Of a stretch of DNA of 64,000 nucleotides, positions 27,003 to 33,737 are shown in pieces (position 1 is the first letter of the stretch; the number at the start of each line of letters is the position of its first letter). The stretch comes from Vibrio intestinalis (GTDB taxonomy: Bacteria; Pseudomonadota; Gammaproteobacteria; Enterobacterales; Vibrionaceae), in assembly GCF_025195085.2 (NCBI RefSeq), contig NZ_JANAVY020000014.1, positions 40,677-104,676 of the forward strand, in the 5' to 3' direction. The translations under genes were made by a program, and so were the position numbers. The notes beneath the pieces were generated by a model. It had not been told where the DNA came from. It searched no databases and saw only the letters and a program-made list of their open reading frames with translations.

Positions 27003-28345
27003 TTATTCTTATGACTAGCGTTTGGTTCGTGTTTTGCTGCTTTGCTTTCTATTGGCGTAATCATAGCTAACAGCATCTTCTGTTTTATATGTTTTGGAAT
27101 ATTAGGGTTCGACAAAATTCTTCTGCGAGTTAAATCTAACACCGCACTTAAAGGCATCTCTTGAGCTGCGGGGTTTTTTGAGTGAAACATCATGCTAGTT
27201 ACTTCAAACATCATATTTTCAGCAATCAGCTTTTCTTGTCTCAGTTGTTGGTTTTTCGCAATCAAGACTGATGTGAAAGCCAGTCCAGACACCATCAGCA
27301 GTAATGCCAAGCTACAAGATATGGGGTGTCGTTGAAATAAACGCATTGCTCGGTAGAGCAGGTTGTTTGTTTTTAGAGAAATAGGTTTGCACGTTAGAAC
27401 ATTGTGTAAATCTTGTTTTATCTGTGAGACCGAATGATATCGTTCGCTTGATTGTAGGCGGCAAGCCTTATTAACAATCGCGTTGATATCTGATTTCACT
27501 TCATCATGGTTAAATAACCACTCAATTAACTTACCAAGTGAGTATATATCACTACGGGAAGACAAGTTTTCTCCGGCTTGTTGCTCTGGGCTTGCGTATT
27601 CTTTGCTGAAAGCCAGCAGGTGCCCGGGGTGCTGAGTTAGATTGAAGTCAATCAGCTTAGTGTGATGCGAGTCGTCAACCAATATGTTCTCTGGTTTGAG
27701 GTCTCCATGAATAAGCCCTTGGCCATGAGTGTGCTCTAAAGCGCTACAAATTTGGATAAGAAGCAGTAATTTTTCTTGGTGAGACAGTGGGTTTTGTTGG
27801 CGGAAAACCTCAAGATTATCACCATTAACTTGCTCCATAACGATGTAAACATGATCCTGATAAACGCCACCATCAAATACTTTTGCAATATGTGGGTGAT
27901 TTAGCTTGGCTAGCATTTGTGCTTCAGTGAACAGAGAGCGTTTATCAAATATTCTGGCTAAGTCGCCATGCAAAAACTTTATTGCCAACTGTTGTTCAAA
28001 GCTTTTATCTGCACGGCTTGCTGCGTACACCACACCCATTCCACCGCGCCCTAGTTCATGGGTGATTAGGTATTTATCGACTTGTTGATTGGAGTAATCG
28101 TGCGAGTTTGATACAGAGTGTGTGAGGTGAAAGCCAATCAGCTCTGTTAAACCTGACTCAGATTCAGCCGCAACTAAAGGCATAACCTCGTTATAAAGCG
28201 TAAGGTTATCTTGTTGTAGTTGCTGCAAATAGGTTTGTTTTTGGGGAGTGTCTAAGTCTAAAAGTAAGTAATAGACATCGGTTTTACTATCGCCAAAGTT
28301 CACTGTACGTCGTTGAATAATTATATTTCGCACAGTGTATAGCAA
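26999..28345 (-). CDS. pknT: Transmembrane Ser/Thr protein kinase (PknT-like), non-RD with DFN motif
   Basis: A kinase of up to 448 residues (Hanks type). Numbering from 28345: Gly loop GRGGMG 99-104, catalytic Lys123 (AIK), catalytic loop HGDLKPEN 213-220 (Asp215, Asn220), DFN 233-235 in place of DFG, SPE at the end of the activation segment, and one membrane helix at ~342-363 with a ~85-residue periplasmic tail. The HRD arginine is Gly, so activation-loop phosphorylation may not be needed. It heads the operon with the ECF sigma factor and is its presumed activating kinase. There is no ATG near the 5' end; TTG at 28345 or GTG at 28333 or 28303 must start it, so the start is uncertain. Confidence 0.85.
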   Translation of the reverse strand: MLYTVRNIIIQRRTVNFGDSKTDVYYLLLDLDTPQKQTYLQQLQQDNLTLYNEVMPLVAAESESGLTELIGFHLTHSVSNSHDYSNQQVDKYLITHELGRGGMGVVYAASRADKSFEQQLAIKFLHGDLARIFDKRSLFTEAQMLAKLNHPHIAKVFDGGVYQDHVYIVMEQVNGDNLEVFRQQNPLSHQEKLLLLIQICSALEHTHGQGLIHGDLKPENILVDDSHHTKLIDFNLTQHPGHLLAFSKEYASPEQQAGENLSSRSDIYSLGKLIEWLFNHDEVKSDINAIVNKACRLQSSERYHSVSQIKQDLHNVLTCKPISLKTNNLLYRAMRLFQRHPISCSLALLLMVSGLAFTSVLIAKNQQLRQEKLIAENMMFEVTSMMFHSKNPAAQEMPLSAVLDLTRRRILSNPNIPKHIKQKMLLAMITPIESKAAKHEPNASHKNK

Positions 28346-28416
28346 ATATTAATTGTTAGAATCATTAATATGTTTTTTTGTGCTACAGGTAGAAATGTGA
28401 TCTTACTGCACAAAAT

Positions 28417-28439
28417 AAAAGCCGCATAAAGCGGCTTTT
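28417..28439 (-). terminator. Terminator downstream of the four-TM protein gene
   Basis: The stem AAAAGCCGC / GCGGCTTTT with a 5-nt loop. On the - strand it follows the gene at 28501 and precedes the kinase operon. Confidence 0.82.
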
Positions 28440-28500
28440 CATGATTGATTTTAGAGGTTTATGCTGCTTCATTTTAGTTGCAGCCCCCTTGAAGGTAGAG

Positions 28501-29151
28501 TTACTTGTCGTTCTCTTTATTCTCTTCTGAACCCTGCTTTTCAGCGCGCTCTTGCTTAATTTCGTTCGCTTTCTCTTGAATTTGAGCCGCTTTTTCTGTG
28601 CTCGCTTGTTTCACTTGTGCTGTTTTCTCTTTTGCTACCTCAGAGGCTTTGTTGGAGTAGTCTTGTAAAACGACGTCTAGTGCTTCAAAGCGAGGGTGAA
28701 GTTTGTAGCTCTTAAACATAAGAATATTTAAGAAGATAAAACCAATCAGTAGTACAGGGAAACCGATATCGATTACGTTGAATACTTCCGGAGGAATGCC
28801 AATAAAATCACGGCTAGAGCTGCCGCCGAAACCGCTCATCATGTCTGCGAACTGAGAAAGCTCACGGTATGCTTGGTATAAGTTGTAGTAAAGGTAAGCC
28901 AAGCAAAGTCCACCCAGACCTTTAGCAACTATTTTTGGTAGACCCATCGCGCACGATACCGCGCCCGCTAACATCACCAATACGATGAAAAAGCCATAAA
29001 AATCAGCACCTGTTACTGATGAGGTTGAGCCCCACATCTTAATTGTTACTGCTGGCAAGAAAGAGCCAATAACAATCAATGCGTAAGTTAAAGTGCCAAA
29101 TTTATTCATTATTGGTGGTGCAGATTTGATTTGATTTTTTACCGTATCCAT
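28501..29151 (-). CDS. Four-TM membrane protein with charged C-terminal coiled coil, unknown function
   Basis: A 216-residue protein. Hydrophobic stretches at about 21-40, 51-70, 78-95 and 127-146 suggest four membrane helices, with a Gly/Ser loop (MSGFGGSSS) before the last. The final ~65 residues are a Lys/Glu/Gln/Ala-rich coiled coil (KEKTAQVKQASTEKAAQIQEK). The start at 29151 has AAAGG 8 nt upstream; the ATG at 29157 is too close to it. I do not recognise the family. A monocistronic unit with its own terminator. Confidence 0.75.
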   Translation of the reverse strand: MDTVKNQIKSAPPIMNKFGTLTYALIVIGSFLPAVTIKMWGSTSSVTGADFYGFFIVLVMLAGAVSCAMGLPKIVAKGLGGLCLAYLYYNLYQAYRELSQFADMMSGFGGSSSRDFIGIPPEVFNVIDIGFPVLLIGFIFLNILMFKSYKLHPRFEALDVVLQDYSNKASEVAKEKTAQVKQASTEKAAQIQEKANEIKQERAEKQGSEENKENDK

Positions 29152-29425
29152 GTACATAACCTTTATTTATAAAATGAGTTATTCAACTCAATGATTTGAA
29201 ATGGATTTTATATTTAAGTTGGGAAAAGTAAACGGACGTAAACAGGAAAAAAATGCGCAATTTATCGCAAAGTGATGAAAACCACACAATGTAGGGCATT
29301 GAATATTATCAATAGCTACCCTTTTACGGGCTGTTGTCTTGTATGTTGGGGATATTGATGGTAGTGAGGTATGGACGAGATCGCTTTGAGTGAGCGTTCG
29401 CTTCGTAAAGTCATTTGATGGGTGT

Positions 29426-29463
29426 TTAAAAACAGGTGGACGTTTAAACGCACCACCTGTTTT
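29426..29463 (-). terminator. Terminator of the chemoreceptor gene
   Basis: An 11-bp stem AAAACAGGTGG / CCACCTGTTTT with T on the - strand, overlapping the last bases before the stop region of the chemoreceptor. The ~270 bp between here and the four-TM gene show no supportable gene; a possible 96-codon frame there is low-complexity and unconvincing. Confidence 0.82.
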
Positions 29464-29470
29464 GTTTGGT

Positions 29471-31417
29471 TTATGCAACCCCTTTGAAGTTATCGACCTC
29501 TTTACTTAGACCTTGCATCGCATCAACAATCTTATTGCTTGCTGATTTGCTCTCTGAAAGCAGGTTTTCACTCTGATGGCCTTGGGCAACAATATTATCG
29601 ATGTCACCACTGATTGCGTTCAGGCTAGTACTGCATGTGCTGGTCTCTTCTGCAATTTTAGTGTTCATGTCGAATAACTTACTTAGATTGGCATGTAGCT
29701 CGCCCAAAGAGTCAGCGGCTTGCTGTTGCTCGGCTAAGCTGCTCTCACTGCTGTCATAAATCGCTTTCATCTGCTCGGTAACATTGGCGGCAGCTGCCAT
29801 TAAGCTATTGATGATCTCTTGTATCTCCGTTGTCGAGGTATGGGTTCGTTGCGACAAGCTACGTACCTCATCGGCCACCACCGCGAATCCTCGGCCGTGT
29901 TCACCTGCGCGCGCCGCTTCAATCGCCGCATTGAGCGCCAGCAAGTTAGTCTGTTCTGAGATAGCGCTGATCACTTCCAACACTTTTAGGATGCGGTCGG
30001 TATGGATATTGAGTTCATGCAAATCATGCTGGCTCTTCTCCATATTGGCTTGCAGCTCTTGTGTGCTGCTTACACTGCTGTTCATTACCGACTGTGTGCT
30101 GATAAGAGATTGCTGACCACTTTGCGATACGGTTTTTATTTCAGAGCAGAAGTTGGCTAAACCATCTAACGCGACGTTAATTTGCTGGGTGGTGGCCGCG
30201 ATATTATCGAGCGAACTTTGCTGCTGTTCAGCGGCATAATTGACTTGGTCTGAATTTGCTTTGAGCGTATCGGCGGAATGAGCCGAATGATTGGTAGCGA
30301 CCTTCACTTGGCACAATGCTTGACGTAATGTGTCGAGCAATTGGTTGAATTGCTTTGCGACATCACCAATCTCGGCTTCGTCATCCACTTCAATGCGCTG
30401 ACTGAGGTCCAGTTGTGAAGTGACCTTTTCGATCCCTTGGGCGAGCTGTTGTAATGGTTGTACTAAAGCGCGCACTAGCAAGAACATAATCGCCATTGCA
30501 ACGCCGCCGACAATCAGAGCGACAAACAATGTTTTCCAAGCCATGGTTAACATCGGGGCCATCAATTGAGAGGTCGGGATTTCCAGTACCGCAAAGCGCT
30601 GAACAGTTTCAACCCAATGGGTAGCTACAAAATAACTTTTACCATCAATGGTGCGAGTTTCTATTTGATAACTTTGGCTTTTATCCAGTAGGCCTGCCAG
30701 TGCTTGCTCACTGTTGTCAGCATTGATAATACTTTGTTCTGGGCGAACATCGACGTGGCCAAATTCATCGACCAATAGAGCATTGCCATGTTGACCGACA
30801 TTATGGGTTTGCACCAATGTCACCATGCCATTGACGTTAACCCCAAGGCCAGCCACGACAAGCGGCTCAGTTGAGTCACTTTTTAGCGCGTTACTGCGAT
30901 AGTTGATGAACAAGAAGTTTTCGCCGTTAACTTCATCTAGTGTCAGCTCGTACTTCTTACCGGTATTGAGAAAGTCACCGTAGAAATTACCATTCACATA
31001 ATCGGCTAATAGCTGGCGGTTAAAGCCACCAAACGCTTCACTGTAGTACTCTTGCCCGTAGTCGCTTTGTGCGGTTAGAAATAGGATGTCTGCATCGGAC
31101 AGAGCTTTGATTTCATTAAAGCTGGTTTGAATGCTGCTGGTGTCAGCCACAAGTTCTGGTTTATTAAGCCACTCAGCTACTCGTAGTGATTCAGTAAGTA
31201 CCATCGCGTAGTTAATGGATGGCAGTAACGAGTTGCTGATCTTCGCGCCTAAACTGTCGAGCTGCTTAGGAATGGTTTCTTCAACTAAAGTGCGTTTTTG
31301 CAAATCGTAATCATGAAAGCCGAGATAAAGTGCAACACTTGAAATACTCAATAACGTCAACAACGAAAAAGTGACGTAAATTCTGGTCCGAATAGATAAA
31401 TGAGTCCATTTGCTCAT
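29471..31417 (-). CDS. Methyl-accepting chemotaxis protein with periplasmic Cache-like sensor
   Basis: A 648-residue chemoreceptor. TM1 is ~13-35, the periplasmic sensor ~36-295 (Cache-like, containing ADILFLTAQ..DYGQEYYSEAF), TM2 ~297-322, HAMP ~323-375, and the signalling domain ~380-648 with the conserved hairpin EQTNLLALNAAIEAARAGEHGRGFAVVADEVR. It lacks a C-terminal CheR/CheB-binding pentapeptide (ends DNFKGVA). The start is the ATG at 31417, 6 nt after AGGGAGA; the frame is open 10 codons further. The ligand is unknown. Confidence 0.93.
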   Translation of the reverse strand: MSKWTHLSIRTRIYVTFSLLTLLSISSVALYLGFHDYDLQKRTLVEETIPKQLDSLGAKISNSLLPSINYAMVLTESLRVAEWLNKPELVADTSSIQTSFNEIKALSDADILFLTAQSDYGQEYYSEAFGGFNRQLLADYVNGNFYGDFLNTGKKYELTLDEVNGENFLFINYRSNALKSDSTEPLVVAGLGVNVNGMVTLVQTHNVGQHGNALLVDEFGHVDVRPEQSIINADNSEQALAGLLDKSQSYQIETRTIDGKSYFVATHWVETVQRFAVLEIPTSQLMAPMLTMAWKTLFVALIVGGVAMAIMFLLVRALVQPLQQLAQGIEKVTSQLDLSQRIEVDDEAEIGDVAKQFNQLLDTLRQALCQVKVATNHSAHSADTLKANSDQVNYAAEQQQSSLDNIAATTQQINVALDGLANFCSEIKTVSQSGQQSLISTQSVMNSSVSSTQELQANMEKSQHDLHELNIHTDRILKVLEVISAISEQTNLLALNAAIEAARAGEHGRGFAVVADEVRSLSQRTHTSTTEIQEIINSLMAAAANVTEQMKAIYDSSESSLAEQQQAADSLGELHANLSKLFDMNTKIAEETSTCSTSLNAISGDIDNIVAQGHQSENLLSESKSASNKIVDAMQGLSKEVDNFKGVA

Positions 31418-31665
31418 CGAGGTTCTCCCTAAATAGATCAACCCCACCGCATCAGCCCTGCTGACTTATTATGTGGAGTTTAATGCATATCTATTTTAAG
31501 GCTCTGAGCTTGAACAGAATATTACAAACACGGTTAGATGAAGCGTTCGGGGAGTGTGGTCACACGAAAGTACTATTTTTGCAGCGTGTTACATGCAAGG
31601 CGTTTGTTTGATTAAAATATTGATTTGTTGTTGATAATTGTGAGGATAGAGCTATTGCTTTATTA
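31418..31665. other. Intergenic region left of the gor element
   Basis: About 250 bp with no gene that I can support. It holds the chemoreceptor promoter (- strand). TGTGGTCACA at 31556-31565 is a short palindrome. Confidence 0.45.
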
Positions 31666-31710
31666 ACAAAAAACACGCTAGAACTAACGAAAGTTTTAGC
31701 GTGTTTTTTT
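31666..31710 (-). terminator. Bidirectional terminator, probably the original gor terminator
   Basis: A long stem (AACACGCTA / TAGCGTGTT plus an inner AACT / AGTT) with T runs on both sides. Seen on the - strand it lies ~95 bp beyond the displaced gor tail at 31801-31812, which is where the gor terminator would be if the element were absent. Confidence 0.75.
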
Positions 31711-31805
31711 GGTCGCTAGCTCAGCGCTATTGATGATCGATTGCAAAATTATTTCAATCAACAGCAGGCGATTTGAGTAGCCTATTTCGCATGTATTTAT
31801 TAACG

Positions 31806-31812
31806 CATGGTA
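31806..31812. repeat. Left attachment core (attL) of the gor element
   Basis: CATGGTA. On the - strand the outside sequence reads ACC ATG CGT TAA, i.e. Thr-Met-Arg-stop, the usual end of glutathione reductase, stranded 7.1 kb from its gene. Confidence 0.85.
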
Positions 31813-31839
31813 TGAATCTACCGCGACAGGTCGATTCTG

Positions 31840-31854
31840 AAATAAATCTGGAAA
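31840..31854 (+). repeat. Subterminal inverted repeat, left copy
   Basis: AAATAAATCTGGAAA, 28 bp inside the left core; ACAGGT stands 14 bp inside the core. The same two blocks occur inverted at the right end. Likely recombinase binding sites. Confidence 0.8.
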
Positions 31855-32010
31855 GGTATGTGTGATAAGGCTTCTCAGCCTTTTCCAGAAAAACAGTAGT
31901 TTTTGACTATTTTTCCTAAAATTCGAGTTTTTAGAATACCAATTTCCAGATAATTTGTCACTTCCCAAAAAGCGAGGCTCAAGGTGGGTGGGCTGATGGA
32001 TCGCGCCATC

Positions 32011-32026
32011 AAACTCATTTATGCCC
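32011..32026 (+). repeat. 16-bp direct repeat flanking the cargo, left copy
   Basis: AAACTCATTTATGCCC; 15 of 16 bases recur at 33183-33198 (AAACTCATTTATGTCC). The two copies bracket the cold-shock cassette. Confidence 0.7.
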
Positions 32027-32129
32027 CTAAGTTTGTTAGAGGCTTAGCTATAGGCGTCTATATTCATATTACTCTGATGGCAATAACGCTAATCTCTAGT
32101 TAAACAATTTGTCTAAAGCATAAAACGAG

Positions 32130-32155
32130 AAAGGGTTGCCAGATGGCAACCCTTT
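32130..32155 (-). terminator. Terminator of the small-ORF unit
   Basis: The stem AAAGGGTTGCC / GGCAACCCTTT with AGAT loop, just beyond the small ORFs on the - strand. Confidence 0.78.
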
Positions 32156-32173
32156 ACAAACAGGATAATCATT

Positions 32174-32248
32174 TTAATTAGTTTTTTTAGTGTTTGATTC
32201 GAACTTTTTCAACTTAAACCAGATCTTCTTTCGACCATTATTTCTCAA
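32174..32248 (-). CDS. Possible 24-residue cationic peptide overlapping the 51-codon ORF
   Basis: A TTG-initiated frame overlapping the stop of the preceding ORF as TTGA, giving a peptide with nine Lys/Arg and one Glu around NNGRKKIWFKLKKFESN. The 4-base overlap would allow coupled translation. Short, and with a weak start codon; it may equally be the frameshifted tail of the preceding ORF. No family recognised. Confidence 0.35.
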   Translation of the reverse strand: MRNNGRKKIWFKLKKFESNTKKTN

Positions 32249-32400
32249 AGTATTTCCTCCAAAACAACACCACTTTCACCATTGGCAATTCTTTGGAGAA
32301 GGCTATTAACTTGTGTTTTTTCATTGATTGAAGTTTCTGTATTTTGAATAGCATTGTTTTTATTGATTCTATTCTCATTGTTAACTATTTGATTAGACAT
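32245..32400 (-). CDS. 51-residue ORF driven by a duplicated cold-shock leader
   Basis: The ORF starts MSNQIVNNEN and ends NGESGVVLEEIL. Its first four codons and the whole ~150-nt leader are a near copy of those of the cold-shock gene to the right (MSNQVIG...), after which similarity stops. It is Asn/Ile/Glu-rich with no Cys and no membrane segment. It therefore has a ready-made promoter, leader and ribosome-binding site (AAGGGGCATAAT before ATG). The product has no family that I know; it may be a real cold-induced small protein or a gene grafted by recombination. Confidence 0.55.
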   Translation of the reverse strand: MSNQIVNNENRINKNNAIQNTETSINEKTQVNSLLQRIANGESGVVLEEIL

Positions 32401-32561
32401 ATTATGCCCCTTAGAAATTTAAAATTAAGGTGCACTGAACATAGGTATTATTTTTAGGATAGAGAATTAAGGGAGATTACAGAGAGAAACTTGCTAGGGA
32501 TGACGCTGGAAAACTTTCTTTATATTTTATCTTGAAACAACTCTTTGTCAGAGCAACGACC
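32391..32561 (-). repeat. Duplicated cold-shock promoter/leader, copy A
   Basis: About 170 bp, ~90 percent identical to copy B at 32804-32973, spanning promoter, leader and first codons. Copy A serves the 51-codon ORF. A hairpin (AACGACCTTG / CAAGGTCGTT, 32556-32587) sits at its upstream edge and may end the cold-shock transcript. Confidence 0.88.
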
Positions 32562-32603
32562 TTGCCACAAACATGACAAGGTCGTTAAAATTCAACTGTA
32601 AGA

Positions 32604-32813
32604 CTAAATAGTCGTTACATTTTCAGCTTGAAGACCTTTTGGCCCTTTACCTACAGTAAAAGAAACCTTATCACCTTCAACAAGCTTCTTAAAACCATCG
32701 CCTAAAATACTTCGGAAATGAACAAATAAATCATCGCCATTTTGTTGAGAAATAAAACCGAAACCTTTAGTTTCGTTAAACCACTTTACGGTACCAATTA
32801 CTTGATTAGACAT
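32604..32813 (-). CDS. Cold-shock protein (CspA family) carried by the element
   Basis: A 69-residue single OB-fold RNA/DNA chaperone. RNP1 KGFGFI (residues 16-21) and RNP2 LFVHF (29-33) are intact, with the start GTVKWFNETKGFGFI. The length and layout are those of CspA-type proteins, which melt RNA structure in the cold. The ~150-nt untranslated leader is as long as in cold-induced csp genes. Its presence inside a mobile element is unusual; the family is otherwise ordinary. Confidence 0.93.
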   Translation of the reverse strand: MSNQVIGTVKWFNETKGFGFISQQNGDDLFVHFRSILGDGFKKLVEGDKVSFTVGKGPKGLQAENVTTI

Positions 32814-32973
32814 ATTATGCCCCTTATAAAATTAAAATTAAGGTGCACTGAACATAGGTATTATTTAAGGATAGCGAATTAAGGGTGATTACAGAGAGAA
32901 ACTTGTTAGGAATGACGCTGGAAGACTTTCTTTATACTTTATCTTGAAACAACTCTTTGTCAGAGCAATGACC
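32804..32973 (-). promoter_or_regulatory. Cold-shock promoter and long leader, copy B
   Basis: On the - strand: -35 CTGACA (32959-32964), 17-bp spacer, -10 TAAAGT (32936-32941), then a ~120-nt leader ending AAGGGGCATAAT before the start codon. The long leader suggests cold-dependent translation. It is duplicated as copy A. Confidence 0.72.
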
Positions 32974-33278
32974 ACTATACAGACTTATTTAATTAAAGAT
33001 ACCTTTATTTTCAATTTAGTTAATCCATGCGAGTTTAAAGTTGTTGTAACAATCTATCTAAGAATCCGTGGACGGAAGAGGAATGTCAAAATCCTGCTAT
33101 CTAAAGAACTGCTGTAAGGTGAGCCTAATTGCGTTTTGCAATACTAAAAGTTATCTGAAAGTAAAAGCACTACTGAAACTCTAAACTCATTTATGTCCAA
33201 AAGTGAGCTAGGGAAGAAGTGGCAGTCGTGTGGAGTGTTTGGTAGCCCACATCAATATATCAGTGGGCTACTGGTGGA
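32974..33278. other. Intergenic region between cold-shock cargo and recombinase operon
   Basis: No gene supported in 305 bp. It holds the right copy of the 16-bp direct repeat (33183-33198) and a hairpin GTAGCCCAC / GTGGGCTAC (33242-33271), which follows the last recombinase-operon gene and may end its transcript although no T run follows. Confidence 0.55.
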
Positions 33279-33737
33279 TTACTTGATTGGCACGATCTGG
33301 CTTCTTTTCAGCCTAGAAAGCTCCTCCCGAAGCTCTGCATTTTCATGCTCCAACTCATCCACACGAGTTAATGCCTGAACCAGCTTATCATTCAAGTGAT
33401 GCTGCGCAGCCGCAAATAAGGCTAACTTCTCTCGCTCCGTTTCATACTTAGCCTTGTAGTTATCCTTGATACGCTGTTGCTCTTTGAGCTTAGTGCGCAC
33501 GGTCTGGATCTCTGGCCGGATTATTTCACCATTGCCTGCCGCGATTTCAGCTTTAGTCTGTCTAACCTTATCAACAAACTCGGGGTAGTAATAGCCACTG
33601 CCGTTGCCAAGGTTCGCTTCCTCCTCAACAGCGCGAACACTGAGCTTGCGATGGGCAGGGATACGCTTAGGTTTACCCTGTTTAATGCGTTCTAGAGCCG
33701 CTTCAAGCGCTAGCAATGTGTTTTCGCTCTTACTCAT
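33279..33737 (-). CDS. Coiled-coil accessory protein of the recombinase operon (TnpC-like position)
   Basis: A 152-residue charged protein. The N-terminal ~50 residues are basic (QGKPKRIPAHRKLSVRAVEEEANLGNGSGYYYPEF) and look like a DNA-binding helix-turn-helix; residues ~70-145 form a coiled coil ending LEHENAELREELSRLKRSQ. Its ATG overlaps the stop of the preceding recombinase (ATGA). In Tn554-type systems the small third protein modulates orientation and frequency of transposition; a similar accessory role is inferred from position and shape. Confidence 0.78.
   Translation of the reverse strand: MSKSENTLLALEAALERIKQGKPKRIPAHRKLSVRAVEEEANLGNGSGYYYPEFVDKVRQTKAEIAAGNGEIIRPEIQTVRTKLKEQQRIKDNYKAKYETEREKLALFAAAQHHLNDKLVQALTRVDELEHENAELREELSRLKRSQIVPIK

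Noticed and set aside
29188..29478. 96-codon frame on the - strand after the chemoreceptor
   Set aside because: It starts inside the chemoreceptor terminator region, overlaps the chemoreceptor end, and looks like translated non-coding sequence.
31448..31710. A small RNA on the + strand ending at the 31666-31710 terminator
   Set aside because: No convincing promoter was seen, and the terminator is better explained as the original gor terminator on the - strand.
31696..31968. 90-codon frame on the - strand at the left end of the element
   Set aside because: It runs across the attL core and the gor tail remnant and terminator; composition and lack of a ribosome-binding site argue against a gene.
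31981..32045. Possible integron attC-like site (GTTTGTTAGAGGC next to an imperfect hairpin GATGG / CCATC)
   Set aside because: The pairing needed for a full attC (matching R'/R'' and L'/L'' arms) could not be found, and no integron integrase or cassette structure is present.
33193..33378. 61-codon + strand frame near the end of the recombinase operon
   Set aside because: It is antisense to the coiled-coil gene over half its length and covers a hairpin; no support.
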